Below are positions 1 through 10,800 of a DNA stretch of 64,000 nt, piece after piece (positions within the stretch are counted from its first letter, which is position 1; every line of letters begins with the position of its first letter). The position numbers and the translations under genes were made by a program. Location of the stretch: positions 2,541,001-2,605,000 of the forward strand of contig CP060419.1 in assembly GCA_025232375.1 (NCBI GenBank), in the 5' to 3' direction. Source of the DNA: Pseudoxanthomonas sp. NC8 (GTDB lineage Bacteria > Pseudomonadota > Gammaproteobacteria > Xanthomonadales > Xanthomonadaceae). The notes beneath the pieces are model-generated. The model searched no databases. It saw only the letters and a program-made list of their open reading frames with translations, and had not been told where the DNA came from.

Positions 1-931
1 CGGAACCCGGCGGGCGATGCCCAGCATCACCAGCAGCACCGGCGCCACCGTGCACAGGGTGCCGTTGAGCAGCGACAGCACGTACACCTCGTGCGGCAGC
101 GCCAGCGCCGACAGCGGTCGCAGCAGCAGGAACTGGCCGATGCACAGCGCGCTGGCCACGCCGCTGGCATAGGCGGTCAGGCGGACCGCGCCGATCTTCG
201 CGACCATCTCGCCGCTGCCGGTCAGGTACAGGGCGTAGGCCAGCGCGCTGCCGAACACCAGCGCACCGCCGAGGACGATGCTGCGGTCGCCGGACTGCAG
301 GTCGTGGCCGAAGGCCAGGGCCACGCCGAGGTAGCTGACCAGTAGCGCGATCCACTGCGTGCGGCTGGGCCGGCGCCCGAACGCGGCCCAGCCGATCAGC
401 AGGACCAGGGTCGGGGTGAGGTAGAGGATCAGCCGCTCCAGCGTGGCGCTGATGTAGGCCAGCCCGGCGAAGTCCAGGAAGCTGGTAAGGTAGTAGCCGA
501 AGAAGCCCTGGGCCGAGGATCCGCCAGCGCTCGCCAGGCGTCAGCGGCCGCGGCGCGCGGCGCGCCGCCCACCCGCCCATCAGCAGGAACAGCGGCGAGG
601 CGACCAGCATCCGCAGCGCCAGCAGGGTCATCGCATCGGCGCCATGGCGGAAGCCGAGCTTGACGATGATCGCCTTGCCCGAGAACAGGATCGCGCCGCC
701 CGCGGCGAACAGCACGCCGGCGGCGCGGCGACGGCGTGCGTGTGCGGCTTCGCGTGCGGCCCCGTCGGCGCTGGCAGCGCACGCCCTGGCGGCGCTGGGC
801 GACGCCGGCGCGGCTTCGGCGCCGTCGACCGCGGCGGTTTCCGGATCCAGCGTCGCGGCGGCCATTTCGTTGGCCGCGTCGCCCTGGGCTTCCTTCCCCT
901 CTTCCAGAACTTCCCGAACGTCTCCAGTCAC
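1..931 (-). CDS. EamA/DMT-family transporter (C-terminus cut by window edge)
   Basis: Inner-membrane carrier of the drug/metabolite transporter superfamily; substrate unknown. An Ala/Glu-rich soluble N-terminus of about 60 residues precedes the first membrane segment (GVLFAAGGAILFSGKAII). The motif LERLILYLTPTLVLLIGWA, at the end of the first EamA repeat, and the start of the second repeat (GGALVFGSALAYALYLTGSG) follow. The reading leaves the window at base 1, so the last helices are missing. The start is taken as GTG at 931, whose GTGA overlaps the stop of hutG, implying translational coupling. One frame break near 509 (CCCAGGG where CCAGGG is expected). A Thr in YYLTSFLDF near 487 is probably Ala, a CCTTA/CCTGG artefact. 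Family assignment is firm; the N-terminal extension is unusual. Confidence 0.8.
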   Translation of the reverse strand, partial: MTGDVREVLEEGKEAQGDAANEMAAATLDPETAAVDGAEAAPASPSAARACAASADGAAREAAHARRRRAAGVLFAAGGAILFSGKAIIVKLGFRHGADAMTLLALRMLVASPLFLLMGGWAARRAPRPLTPGERWRILGPGLLRLLPYQLPGLRRAGLHQRHAGAADPLPHPDPGPADRLGRVRAPAQPHAVDRATGQLPRRGPGLRPRPAVRRPQHRPRRCAGVRQRAGLRPVPDRQRRDGREDRRGPPDRLCQRRGQRAVHRPVPAAATAVGAGAAARGVRAVAAQRHPVHGGAGAAGDAGHRPPGS

Positions 932-1704
932 GCCAGCGTAGCCTCCAGCAATGCGCGGATTACCCGCTGCAGCTTCTCCGCCTTGTCCGGCAGGTACTCG
1001 AAGCTGTCCTCGTCCATGTAGGCATGCTGGGCGATCTCCAGCTGCACCGCCTCCACCCCGATCTCCGGGTCGCCGTAGTGGCGGGTGATGTAGCCGCCCT
1101 TGAAGCGACCGTTGACCACGTGGCTGTACTCGGCCTGCGCGTCGAGCACGGCGGCCAGCCGCTGCTGCAGCGCCGGCGTGCAGCTGGTCCCGGCGGCGGT
1201 GCCCGGGTTCAGCACCGGCAGCGCACCCTCGAACAGGAACGGCAGCGTGCCGCGGATCGAATGGCCTTCCCACAGCACCACCCGGCCGTGCTCGCCGCGG
1301 ATGCGCTGCAGCTCGGCGTCGAGGGTGTCGTGGTACGGGCGCCAGTACGTGTCCACGCGCGCGGCGATCTCGGCCGCGTCCGGCTCCACGCCCGCGCGGT
1401 ACACCGGCTCGCCGCTGAACTGCACCACCGGGCACAGGCCGGTGGTGTTCTGCCCCGGATACAGCGAGGTGTCGTCCGGCGGCCGGTTGAGGTCGACCAC
1501 ATAGCGCGAATGGCGCGGCACCAGGATCGAAGCGCCCAGCTCGCGGGCGAAGGCGTACAGGCGGCTGACGTGCCAGTCGGTGTCGGGCACGCGGCGCGCG
1601 CGGTCGGTCAGGCGCGCGGCGATCGCATCGGGCACCGCGGTGCCGTCGTGCGGCAGGCTGACCAGCAGCGGCGCGGTACCGCGATGGAGCTCGTAGATGT
1701 CCAT
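928..1704 (-). CDS. hutG: N-formylglutamate deformylase (N-formylglutamate amidohydrolase family)
   Basis: Cytoplasmic metal-dependent hydrolase that releases formate from N-formyl-L-glutamate, the last step of the five-step histidine degradation route. It is 258 residues long, normal for HutG, and reads in one frame from ATG 1704. Family motifs are SLPHDGTAVP near the N-terminus, DTDWHVSRLY, ILVPRHSRYVVDLNRPPDD, and VLWEGHSIRGTLPFLFEG with the conserved Glu and His. Its stop overlaps the start of the EamA gene. The partners hutF and hutI lie about 44 kb away in this window rather than beside it. Relatives in the same fold act on other N-formyl amino acids, but the presence of hutF (the deiminase branch) supports the HutG call. 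Confidence 0.9.
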   Translation of the reverse strand: MDIYELHRGTAPLLVSLPHDGTAVPDAIAARLTDRARRVPDTDWHVSRLYAFARELGASILVPRHSRYVVDLNRPPDDTSLYPGQNTTGLCPVVQFSGEPVYRAGVEPDAAEIAARVDTYWRPYHDTLDAELQRIRGEHGRVVLWEGHSIRGTLPFLFEGALPVLNPGTAAGTSCTPALQQRLAAVLDAQAEYSHVVNGRFKGGYITRHYGDPEIGVEAVQLEIAQHAYMDEDSFEYLPDKAEKLQRVIRALLEATLA

Positions 1705-1736
1705 GCCGCGATTGTACGCCTGGCCCCTGTGCGCCT

Positions 1737-3118
1737 TCAGCGCATCAGCACCACTTCCTCGGCCGAGGTCGGATGGATGGCGACGGTGTCGTCGAGCTGG
1801 CGCTTGGTCACGCCCAGCTTCAGCGCCACCGCAAAGCCCTGCAGGATCTCGTCGGCCGCCTCGCCGAGCAGGTGGATGCCGACCACGCGCTCTTCCTCGC
1901 CCACGCAGACCAGCTTGAACAGGCTGCGCTGCGGCGAATCGACCGGGGCGGTGAGCATCGGCCGGAAGCGCGAGGTGTAGACCCTGACCGCATCGCCGTG
2001 CAGGTCGCGCGCGCGCTCCTCGCTCAGGCCGACCGTGCCCAGCGGCGGATGCGAGAACACCACGGTGGGCACGTTGCGGTAGTCGAGCTTTGCGCCGCTG
2101 CGGCCGCCGAACAGGCGGTCCATCAGCCGCCGCGCCGCGGCGATCGCCACCGGGGTCAGCTGCAGTTTCGCGGTGACGTCGCCCACGGCGTGGATGCCGG
2201 GTACCGAGGTGTCCTCGTAGTCGTCGACCACGATCGCGCCGCCGTCGCCGAGCTTCACCCCCAGCGCTTCCAGGCCGGGCCATCGGTGTTCGGCCGGCGG
2301 CCGGTGGCGAACAGCACGCTGTCGAAGGCGTCGGGGGCGGCCGCGTCGCCCTCGGCGCCCTTGTACAGCACGCGCACGCGCCCGCCTTCGGCCTCCAGCG
2401 CATGCACCGGCGCCTGCAGGTGCAGGTGCACCCCGTGCTGGCGCATGTCCTCCTGCAGCTGCTGCACGATCTCGCCATCCATGTCGCCGAGCAGGCGCGG
2501 GCCGCGGGCGAACAGCTCGACCCGGCTGCCCAGCGCCTGCAGCACGCCGGCCAGTTCCACCGCGACGTAGCCGCCGCCGACGATCGCCACCCGCGGCGGC
2601 GCGGCGCAGAGCCGGAAGAAATCGTCGGAGACCCCGCCCAGTTCCGCGCCTGGGATGTCCGGGCGCAGCGGTTGCCCGCCGGTGGCGACGAGCACGTGGC
2701 CGGCCTTGAGCCGCACGCCGGTATCGGTCTCGACCATGTCCGCGGCGACCAGCCGCCCGCGGCACGGCATCCAGGCCACGCCGGCCTTCTCCAGCAGGCC
2801 GCGGTAGATGCCGTGGATGTTGCCGATGTAGCGCTGGCGCTGGGCGACCAGTTCCTTCCAGTCCAACGCGGGCGGGCGGGTATCGAAGCCCAGGTCGGCG
2901 GCCAGCGTGATCCGCGAGGCCAGGTCGGCGGCCAGCCACATCGCCTTCTTCGGCACGCAGCCGCGGTTGACGCAGGTGCCGCCGAACTCGTGCGGCTCCA
3001 GCAGCGCCACCCGCGCGCCGTGCGCGGCCGCGCGCAGCGCGCCGGCCAGTCCGCCCGAACCGCCGCCGAGCACGACCAGGTCGTAGTCCACCTGCGGAGG
3101 CGCGTCGTTGCGGGCCAT
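1737..3118 (-). CDS. gor: Glutathione-disulfide reductase
   Basis: Cytoplasmic FAD/NADPH enzyme reducing glutathione disulfide to glutathione. Starting at ATG 3118 the protein shows the FAD-binding GGGSGG, the redox-active disulfide motif GGTCVNRGCVPKK, the NAD(P) Rossmann motif GGGYVAVELAG, and the dimer-interface/active-site tail with GIHLLGEAADEILQG and HPTSAEE (the His-Pro and Glu that relay protons). The total of about 460 residues equals the family length. There is one frame break near 2280, where GATGGCCTGGGCCTGG is expected and a base is missing at a CCTGG. It lies 32 bases downstream of hutG in the opposite reading sense of transcription order (gor is upstream of hutG), so the two may be co-transcribed. 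Trypanothione or dihydrolipoyl reductases share the fold, but the motif set fits Gor best. Confidence 0.9.
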
Positions 3119-3140
3119 GCGGGATCTCCTGCGGTGCGGG

Positions 3141-4410
3141 CTACTGGAAGCGTTCGACGCGGTACGGCGCCGGGTCGATGGCCGGCTTGCGCCCGGTCAT
3201 CAGGTCGGCCACCAGCTGGCCGCTGGCGGTGCTCATGCTGATCCCGAGCATGCCGTGGCCGGCCGCCAACCAGACGTGAGGATGCTTCGGCGAACGGCCC
3301 AGCGCGGGCAGGTCGTCCCAGGTCATCGGCCGCCAGCCGTACCACTTCTCCTGGATCATGGACGCGTCCGGCGGCTGCTGCAGGTATTCGCGTGCGGCGC
3401 GTTCGAGCGCGGTAAGGCGCACTTCGTTGAGGGTGCTGTCGTGGCCGGAGAATTCCATGGTGCTGCCCAGGCGGAAACCGCTGCCCCAGGCGGTGATGCA
3501 GACCGAGCGGTCCTTCAGGACCAGTGGCCGCCGCGGCAGCCGGTCCAGCCGCGAATAGGTGATCGAGTAGCCCTTGCCCGGCTGGATCGGCAGGCGCAGG
3601 CCGAGCGGGCGGATGATCTGTGGCGTCCACGCCGCCATCGCCACGACCGCGTCGCGGCCACGGCGCTCGCCGCGCCCGCCCGCCTGTCCGGCGATGCGCA
3701 CGCGCACGCCGTCGGCGCCGGGCTCGATCGCTTCGACCCGGCAGCCCTCTTCGATCACGCCGCCGCGCTCGCGCACCGCGCGGGCCAGTTCGGCGACGTA
3801 GCGGTCCGGGCGCAGGTGGGCGTCATCGGGGAAGCGGATCGCGCCGACGATGCCGGGCTTGAGCGCCGGTTCCTGGCGCAGGTAGTCGGCGCCGTCGATG
3901 GTCTCGGTGGCGATCCCCATCGCGTTGAGCGGCGCGCACTCGGCGACGTAGTGCTCGAAGTTGCGGCGGTCGCGGAACACGTAGTCCAGGCCGGTCTCGC
4001 CGAATTCGCAGTCCAGGCCGTAGCGCCCGATCCACTGCACCAGCCGCGCGCGCGAATCGTCCAGCAGCGCGGCGCGGGCACGGGCGCTGGCCATCCAGTC
4101 GCGGCTGTTGCAGCGGGCGGTGAAGCGCGCCAGCCAGTGCCACAGCGCCGGGTCCACCCGTGGCTTGAGGTACAGCGGCGCGTCGGGGGTGAACATCCAC
4201 TTCAGCGCGCGCATCGGCACGCCGGGCGCGGCCAGCGGCGGTGCATGGCTGGGCGTGATCGTGCCGCAGTTGCCGTGCGAGGTGGCGCCGCCGACGGTGG
4301 CCGCCTCCAGGATGCGCACGCCGCGGCCGGCTTCGAGCAGGGACAGGGCGGTGGGTAAGGCCGATGGCGCCACCGCCGAGGATGAGGACGTCGTCACGGG
4401 AGGAATTCAC
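3141..4410 (-). CDS. FAD-dependent oxidoreductase, D-amino-acid dehydrogenase (DadA)-like
   Basis: DAO-superfamily flavoenzyme, likely oxidising a D-amino acid or an N-substituted amino acid and passing electrons to the quinone pool. About 420 residues from ATG 4410. Visible are the N-terminal dinucleotide-binding motif LILGGGAIGL, the DadA-type segment SHGNCGTITPSHA, the substrate-domain motif PIQPGKGYSITY, and the C-terminal FAD motif HVWLAAGHGMLGISMS. One frame break near 4350 (GGCCTTACCC where GGCCTGGCC is expected, again a CCTGG site). It lies 22 bases upstream of gor on the same strand. No racemase, hydroxyproline epimerase or aldehyde dehydrogenase is adjacent, so the substrate cannot be inferred. 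Confidence 0.78.
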
Positions 4411-4496
4411 CCGCCGAGTTTAACCGTCGCCGTGCATCGACCGGATGCCGCGCCGGTGCTACGCGAACCGTTGCAGCCGCATCCATCGCCGCCAAG

Positions 4497-4520
4497 GCCG
4501 GGCCCGGCGTCGGGCCCGGC
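4497..4520. terminator. Perfect 9-bp inverted repeat between the DadA-like gene and an exported-protein gene
   Basis: GCCGGGCCC (4497-4505) and GGGCCCGGC (4512-4520) enclose a 6-base loop. It sits directly after the 4536-4943 gene on the minus strand. There is no T-tract, so it may be a weak terminator or mRNA-stabilising hairpin. Confidence 0.4.
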
Positions 4521-4535
4521 CCGGCGCGCGGGAAC

Positions 4536-4943
4536 TCACTCGCGGTCGAGGCTCACGCGCAGGCCCTCGGCGGTGTTGCGCACGACCACGATCTCGAAGT
4601 CCGGTGTGCTGCCGCGCTTCTTGACCAGCACGTCCTCGCCGTCGTCGGTCGCGACCTTGTACACGTTCTTGCCGTAGGCCTTCTTGATCGCGTCGCGCAC
4701 CAACTGCGCGGCGCGGTTCTCGTGGGTGCCCTTGGGAATGGCCACGACCACGCTGCTGGCGGTACCGCCCTTGGGCGTGAACGACAGCTCGACCTCGCCA
4801 TCGACGTTGGCGCTGCCACCCAGCTGCACGCGCCACTTGTTCGACGGGGTGGCCAGCGCGGCGAACGCCACTGCCAGCGACAGCACCAGCAGCGCCAGCA
4901 CCTGCATCACTCGCACCTGCCTGGAATGGATCTGCATCTTCAT
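4536..4943 (-). CDS. Small exported protein of unknown function
   Basis: A 135-residue protein in one uninterrupted frame. The start at ATG 4943 is chosen because AGAGG lies just upstream and the residues that follow form a signal sequence: charged MKMQIHSRQVRV, a hydrophobic MQVLALLVLSLAVAFAALA, then a likely cleavage near ALA-TPS. The mature part is about 100 residues, beta-strand-like, with VELSFTPKGG, VVVAIPKGTHENRAAQLVRD and DGEDVLVKKRG. I recognise no family. It is followed on the same strand by the 5013-5756 gene upstream, 70 bases away, so the two envelope proteins may be co-expressed. Confidence 0.65.
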   Translation of the reverse strand: MKMQIHSRQVRVMQVLALLVLSLAVAFAALATPSNKWRVQLGGSANVDGEVELSFTPKGGTASSVVVAIPKGTHENRAAQLVRDAIKKAYGKNVYKVATDDGEDVLVKKRGSTPDFEIVVVRNTAEGLRVSLDRE

Positions 4944-5012
4944 CGCCTCTCGAGGTCGGGATCGCCGGGAAGGAATCGTGCGCGGTGCCCGGCATGCACC
5001 CGCGCGCAAGGG

Positions 5013-5756
5013 TCAGAAGCGGAAGCCGTAGCCCACCACGGGGCCGCTGAGGTCCAGGGTCACGTCGGCGTTGTCGTTGCCCAGCTTGCCTTCGAGATAG
5101 CGGTAGCCGAACAGCCAGGCGCCGTTGCCGGTGCGGTAGTTGCCCATCGCCGACGCGCTCCAGGTGCCGTCGGTCTCGCCCACAGAACCGTCGCCGCGCA
5201 GGACCAAGGCCCCAGCGCTCGTTGAGCGCCCAGGTGTAGCGGGCGCCCAGCAGCAGGTCGAGGTAGCGGGCGCCGGCGTCGAGGCTGCTGGGCGGCCGGG
5301 CCGGGTTGTTCGGCTCGAAACGCACGTTGAGGTCCAGGTCGATGTAGCGCACGCCGCCGAACAGGTCCAGGCCGCGGTCGCGCTCCCCGCTTGCCCATGG
5401 GAGAGCGCCGCGTCGAGCAGGCGTGCATCGATGTCGTTCTCGGTGCGCGCGAAGCGCCGTTCCGTGCTGTCCGACAGGCCCGGGTAGATGAAATCGGCGA
5501 AGGCGCCCCACTGCTCGTTGCGGCCTTCGACCCGCACCATGAACACACCGTCCAGCTCGGAGAAGGACGACTCGCTTTCGGCTTCGGTCGGCGGATCGAT
5601 GGTCCGCAGGTCGGTGCCGATGCTCGCCGCCCACAGGTAGGGCTCGGCCATCCAGTCCCAGTCGCCGGCCTCGCCGGCCGACGCCGCCGTGCCGGCGCCG
5701 AGTCCGGCCAGCAGGAATCCGGCGCGCATCGCATTGGGAAAGGTCGATCGGTACAT
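5013..5756 (-). CDS. Putative outer-membrane beta-barrel protein
   Basis: About 247 residues from ATG 5756 with an N-terminal signal sequence (hydrophobic AGFLLAGLGAGTAASA). The mature part alternates hydrophobic/aromatic residues as in an outer-membrane barrel: WDWMAEPYLWAASIGTDL, QWGAFADFIYPGL, LDLFGGVRYIDLDLNVRF, LDLLLGARYTWALNERW, WLFGYRYLEGKL, and a C-terminus GPVVGYGFRF ending in Phe, the classical Bam recognition residue. Two frame breaks, near 5385 and near 5207; the second is CCTTGG where CCTGG is expected. It resembles uncharacterised porin-like proteins of proteobacteria; no specific role can be given. Confidence 0.68.
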   Translation of the reverse strand: MYRSTFPNAMRAGFLLAGLGAGTAASAGEAGDWDWMAEPYLWAASIGTDLRTIDPPTEAESESSFSELDGVFMVRVEGRNEQWGAFADFIYPGLSDSTERRFARTENDIDARLLDAALSHGQAGSATAAWTCSAACATSTWTSTCVSSRTTRPGRPAASTPAPATSTCCWAPATPGRSTSAGALVLRGDGSVGETDGTWSASAMGNYRTGNGAWLFGYRYLEGKLGNDNADVTLDLSGPVVGYGFRF

Positions 5757-5942
5757 GGCGGCTCCCGAGGGGCGCGGACTGCGCCAGTGTCGTGCGCCAT
5801 GTTGACCCAGGCCCGCGGCGCGCGACATTGGACCGAAGGGCACCAGTACCGGGCCCATGGGACCCGCCCGCGTCCCGCCGCGGTGCTCGGCGCACCCGCC
5901 CTGCCTCAGCCCCGCAGCATCGCGGGCGATTGCCGCGCCGGT

Positions 5943-6408
5943 TCAGCCGAACGGCCCCCAGGTGCAGGGTCATGTTCGCGATGGCCACCGCGCCTGGGAC
6001 CAGCAGCAGGATCGCGGTGACCAGGGTCATCGACGGCGGGAACGGGCCCTCGCCGTGGATCAGCCGGTCCTCGGCCATGTCGCGACGCTGCTTCCTCAAC
6101 GCCCGCATGAACCAGGCGTGGTAGCCGATGCCGATCAGCAGCATGACCACGCCGAGCAGCACCAGCGACACGCCGAAGTTGCGCGCCGATGCGGCATGGG
6201 CGATCGCGCCGCTCTCCTTCAGCCCCTCGAACACCTTGTGGATGGTGAAGCCGAAACTGATCAGCGACAGCGACGTCCGGATCACCGCCATCAGCGTGCG
6301 GTCGGCGGCCAGGCGCGTGCGCTGGAACGCCATGCCGGTGCGCCGCGACGCGAGTTCGGACGACACGTCCTGGAACAGCTGTTTCCCGTTGGATGGCCGT
6401 GAGTTCAT
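5943..6408 (-). CDS. DUF202 (YidH-like) inner-membrane protein
   Basis: About 154 residues from ATG 6408, with GGAGG eight bases upstream. The N-terminal half has the DUF202 signature MAFQRTRLAADRTLMAVIRT followed by SLSLISFGFTIHKVF; further hydrophobic segments are VSLVLLGVVMLLIGIGYHAW and MTLVTAILLLVPGAVAIA, giving three membrane helices. A frame break near 5957 in a run of Gs after CCTGG puts the true stop at 5943-5945 (ending LGPFG); without the correction the reading runs on for hundreds of codons. Function of the family is unknown. Confidence 0.85.
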
Positions 6409-6465
6409 CGGTGCCTCCTCGGTGGGTGGGGATGCCGTGTCGGCGTGCCCGGTCGCGCCGCCGTG

Positions 6466-7712
6466 CTACTGCAGTGCGGGCCGGAGCGGCAGCCGCATCG
6501 GCTGCAGCCTGGCGTAGGTGAGCGAGCGCCACAGCCACTCGGCCGGACCGAAGCGGAAGCGCTGCAGCCACCAGCGGCTGCACAGCACCTGCAGCGCGAA
6601 CAGGCCCAGCGCGAACGGGATCTGCCACGACCGCGGCAGCTGCTCGAAATAGCCTAATCCGTAGCCGTAGAACAGCAGTGTGCAGATGATCGACTGCAGC
6701 AGGTAGTTGGTCAGCGCCATGCGCCCGGCCGGCGCCAGCCAGCCCAGCCAGCGGGCACCGGCCTGCGTCTGCAGCGCATGCATCACCTGGCGCCTGGCAG
6801 TAACCTATAGGCACATCAGCGCCGCGGCGCAGGGCCCAGCGCTGGGGCAGCGCCTGGCGCGGACCGAAGGCATCGAACGGCGCGGTCGGCTCGAGCAGGA
6901 ACGAGGCCAGCATCGCCAGCAGGCCCGCCGGCAGCGCGATAAGGCGCAGCCAGCGGTACAGGGATCGATGCAGGTCCGGCCGCTGGATCGCGCCGCTGCG
7001 CAGGAACGCCGCACCGATAAGGAACATGCCCAGCACCATCGCTCCGGTGACCGGCAGGTTGGACAGGGTCATGCCAAGGTCGCGGACGCGCTGCGCGACC
7101 GCCTGCGCGTAGCTGCCGGAACCGCTGGCCTGTCGCTGCGCCTCGAGCATGGCCTCCAGCGCCTTGCCTGGGTGGCCATGGCCTCGTCCCAGCCGGGCGT
7201 CACGCCCGAGAGCAGTCCCAGGCCGAGCAGCAATGCCGGCGCGATAAGGTAGCAGGCGACGCCGACCCAGGCCAGCATGCGCGCCGGCGCTTCGCGGAAG
7301 GCCGGCAGCAGCATCGCCAGCACGGCATAGGTCACCAGCACGTCACCGGACCACAGCAGCAGGGCGTGGGTAAGGCCGATGCCCAGCAGGCCCAGGCTGC
7401 GGCGCCAGTACAGGGCGGTGAACGGGCGACCGGCGGCATCGGCACGCTGGGCCATCATCGCGAAGCCCATGCCGAACAGCATCGAGAACAGGGTGATGAA
7501 CTTGCCTGGACGAAGAAGTAGACCAGGCCGTCGGCGATCCGGTCGGCGCCGGCGAGCGCCGGGTCCAGGCCGGTGTACGAGCCCATCACCGGACCGACGA
7601 AGGCCTCCATGTTCATCAGCAGGATGCCGGCGAGGGCGAAACCGCGCAGCACGTCGAGGGTGGCGATGCGTTCGGCGGGGGCGACGGGCGCCAGGTGTGT
7701 CGGGTTCGGCAC
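6466..7712 (-). CDS. DUF418 family multi-pass membrane protein
   Basis: About 410 residues from ATG 7712. The N-terminal signature RIATLDVLRGFALAGILLMN is typical of DUF418/YeiB-like proteins. Many hydrophobic segments follow, for example LYWRRSLGLLGIGLTHALLL, YAVLAMLLPAF, VLGMFLIGAAFLRSG and LIALPAGLLAMLASFLL. The C-terminal DUF418 block contains GRMALTNYLLQSIICTLLFY. Three frame breaks: near 7508 and 7168 (both missing a G after CCAGG) and near 6808. Predicted cytoplasmic-membrane location; biochemical role unknown, though the fold is related to membrane acyltransferases. It is divergent from dnaE, with about 140 bases between. Confidence 0.85.
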
Positions 7713-7855
7713 GGTCGTCGATTCGTTGGGCTGGCGCGATGATGGACCAAAGCCGGCGGCCCGGGCAGCGGCACGCGCCCGCGGCCCGGCCGGGTGCGAT
7801 CGCGCGCGCCGTCAAGCCTTGTTCGCCCTCCCCCCGCCGGTACCCTCCTCGCCGC

Positions 7856-10800
7856 ATGTCCGGCTTCGTCCACCTCCGCGTCCATACCGAGTTTTCGCTT
7901 GCGGACTCGACCATCCGCGTGCCCGAAAAACCCGAGCAGGCCGACCCGGCCAAGGCCAAGCAGGCCAACCTGCTCAGCCGCGCGGTGGAACTGGGCCTGC
8001 CGGCGCTGGCGGTCACCGACCTCAACAACCTGTTCGCGCTGATCAAGTTCTACAAGGCGGCCGAGGGCGTGGGCATCAAGCCCATCGCCGGTGCCGACCT
8101 GGCCGTGGCCGCCGGCCCCGGCGAGGCGCCGTGGCGGCTGACCGCGCTGTGCCGCGACCACCGCGGCTACCTCAACCTGTCGCGCCTGCTGACCCGCGGC
8201 TGGATGGAAGGCCACCGCGCCGAAGGCGGCGTGGCGGTGGCGCCGGAGTGGTGCGCGAATGCGGCGACGGCCTGATCCTGCTGGCCGGCCGCGAAAGCCT
8301 GGCCGGGCGCCTTACCGCCGAGCACCGCCACGACCTGGCCGAGCAGCAGCTGGCCGACTGGCAGCGGACGTTCGGCGACAACCTGTGCCTGGAGCTGGTC
8401 CGCACCGGCCGCGACGGCGAGGAGGCGTTCAACACCTTCGCCCTGCACGCCTCGGCCGCGCGCGGCATCCCGGTGGTGGCGTCCAACGACGTGCGCTTCC
8501 TGGACAGGGACGGCTTCGATGCGCACGAGGCGCGGGTGTGCATTGCGTCGGGCCGCGTGCTCGACGACCCCAAGCGGCCGCGCGAGTACAGCGCCGAGCA
8601 GTACCTGAAGTCGCCGGAGGAGATGGCCCGGCTGTTCGCCGACGTGCCCGACGCGATCTCCAACACGGTCGAGCTGGCGCGGCGCTGCAACCTCGAACTG
8701 ACCCTGGGCAAGTACGCGCTGCCGGATTACCCGGTGCCGTCGGACGAGACCCTGGACAGCTGGATCCGCAAGCAGTCGCACGAGGGGCTGGACGCGCGCC
8801 TGGCGAAGAATCCGCTGGCGCCCGGCAGGACCCGCCGGGACTACGTCGAGCGGCTGGACTTCGAGCTCGACACCATCATCAAGATGGGCTTCCCCGGCTA
8901 CTTCCTGATCGTGGCCGACTTCATCCAGTGGGGAAAGAACCAGGGCATCCCGATCGGGCCGGGCCGCGGTTCGGGCGCCGGCTCGCTGGTGGCCTGGGCG
9001 TTGCAGATCACCGACCTGGACCCGCTGCCGTACAACCTGCTGTTCGAGCGCTTCCTCAACCCGGAACGCGTGTCGATGCCCGACTTCGACATCGACTTCT
9101 GCATGGACCGGCGCGACGAGGTGATCGACTACGTCGCCCGCAAGTACGGGCGCGAACGGGTCAGCCAGATCATCACCTACGGCACCATGGCGGCCAAGGC
9201 GGTGGTGCGCGACACCGGCCGCGTGCTCGGCTTCCCCTACGGCTTCGTCGACGGCGTGGCCAAGCTGATCCCGAACATCCTCGGCATCTCGCTGAAGGAC
9301 GCGATGGGCGAAGGCAAGGACAGCGAGATGCACTCGGCCGAGCTGATCCAGCGCTACGGCAGCGAGGACGACGTCCGCGACCTGATCGACCTGGCCCGCC
9401 AGCTCGAGGACCTGACCCGCAACGCCGGCAAGCACGCCGGCGGCGTGGTGATCGCGCCGACGCCGCTGCACACCTTCTGCCCGCTGTTCGCCGAACACGA
9501 CCACGACGGCCTGGGCCGCAACCCGGTCACCCAGTTCGACAAGGACGACGTCGAGGCGGTGGGCCTGGTCAAGTTCGACTTCCTCGGCCTGCGCACGCTG
9601 ACGATCATCGACTGGGCGGTGAAGGCGATCAACGAACGCCACGCCCGCGCCGGCATCCCGCCGCTGGACATCGCCACGCTGGAGCTGGACGACGCGCCGA
9701 CCTACAAGGACATCTTCGCCAACGGCAACACCGGCGCGGTGTTCCAGTTCGAATCCTCGGGCATGCGCCGGCTGCTGAAGGACGCGCGCCCGGACCGCTT
9801 CGAGGACCTGATCGCGCTGGTCTCGCTGTACCGGCCGGGCCCGATGGACCTGATCCCATCGTTCAACGCGCGCAAGCACGGGCAGGAGGAGATCGTCTAT
9901 CCCGACCTGCGCACCGAGGCCATCCTCGGCGAGACCTACGGGATCATGGTCTACCAGGAACAGGTCATGCAGATGGCGCAGATCGTCGGCGGCTACTCGC
10001 TGGGCGGCGCCGACCTGCTGCGCCGGGCGATGGGCAAGAAGGTGCCGGCCGAGATGGCCAAGCACCGCGAGATCTTCCGCGAGGGCGCGGCCAAGGGTGG
10101 CGTCGGCGAGGCCAAGGCCGACGAGATCTTCGACCTGATGGAGAAGTTCGCCGGCTACGGCTTCAACAAGTCGCACGCCGCCGCCTACGCGCTGGTCAGC
10201 TACCAGACCGCATGGCTCAAGCGCCATTACCCGGCCGAGTTCATGGCCGCCACGCTGTCCTCTGACATGGACAACACCGACAAGGTGGTCGGCTTCCTCA
10301 ACGAGGCGCGCGGACTGGGCCTGACCGTGCTGCCGCCGCAGATCAACGATTCGCCGTTCATGTTCGAGGCGGTCGCCGCCGACACCGTCCGCTACGGCCT
10401 GGGCGCGATCAAGGGCGTCGGCCGCGGCCTGTGCGAGGCGATCGTGGCCGAGCGCGACAAGGGCGGCGACTACCGCGACCTGCTCGATTTCTGCCGGCGC
10501 GTGGACTCGACCAAGCTCAACCGCCGTGCGCTGGAAGCGATGGTCAACGCCGGGGCGCTCGACGCGCTGGGCCGCAACCGCGCCACGCTGATGCTGCAGC
10601 TGCCGGAAGTGATCAAGGCCACCGACCAGATGGCCAGGGAAGCGGCCGCCGGGCAGGTGTCGCTGTTCGGCGCGCCATCGGCCGAGGCCGGCCCGGCGCT
10701 GACCTGGACCTGCCCGAAGCCGACGAGTGGCCGCTGCGGCAGCTGCTCGACGGCGAGCGCGAAACGCTCGGCCATTACCTCAGCGGCCACCCCTTCGATC

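Noticed and set aside
8167-10227. Long open frame on the minus strand inside dnaE (and similar long antisense frames, e.g. 29107-31050)
   Set aside because: GC-rich DNA leaves long stop-free antisense frames; composition is Arg/Gly/His-rich without motifs and the other strand encodes a recognised protein.
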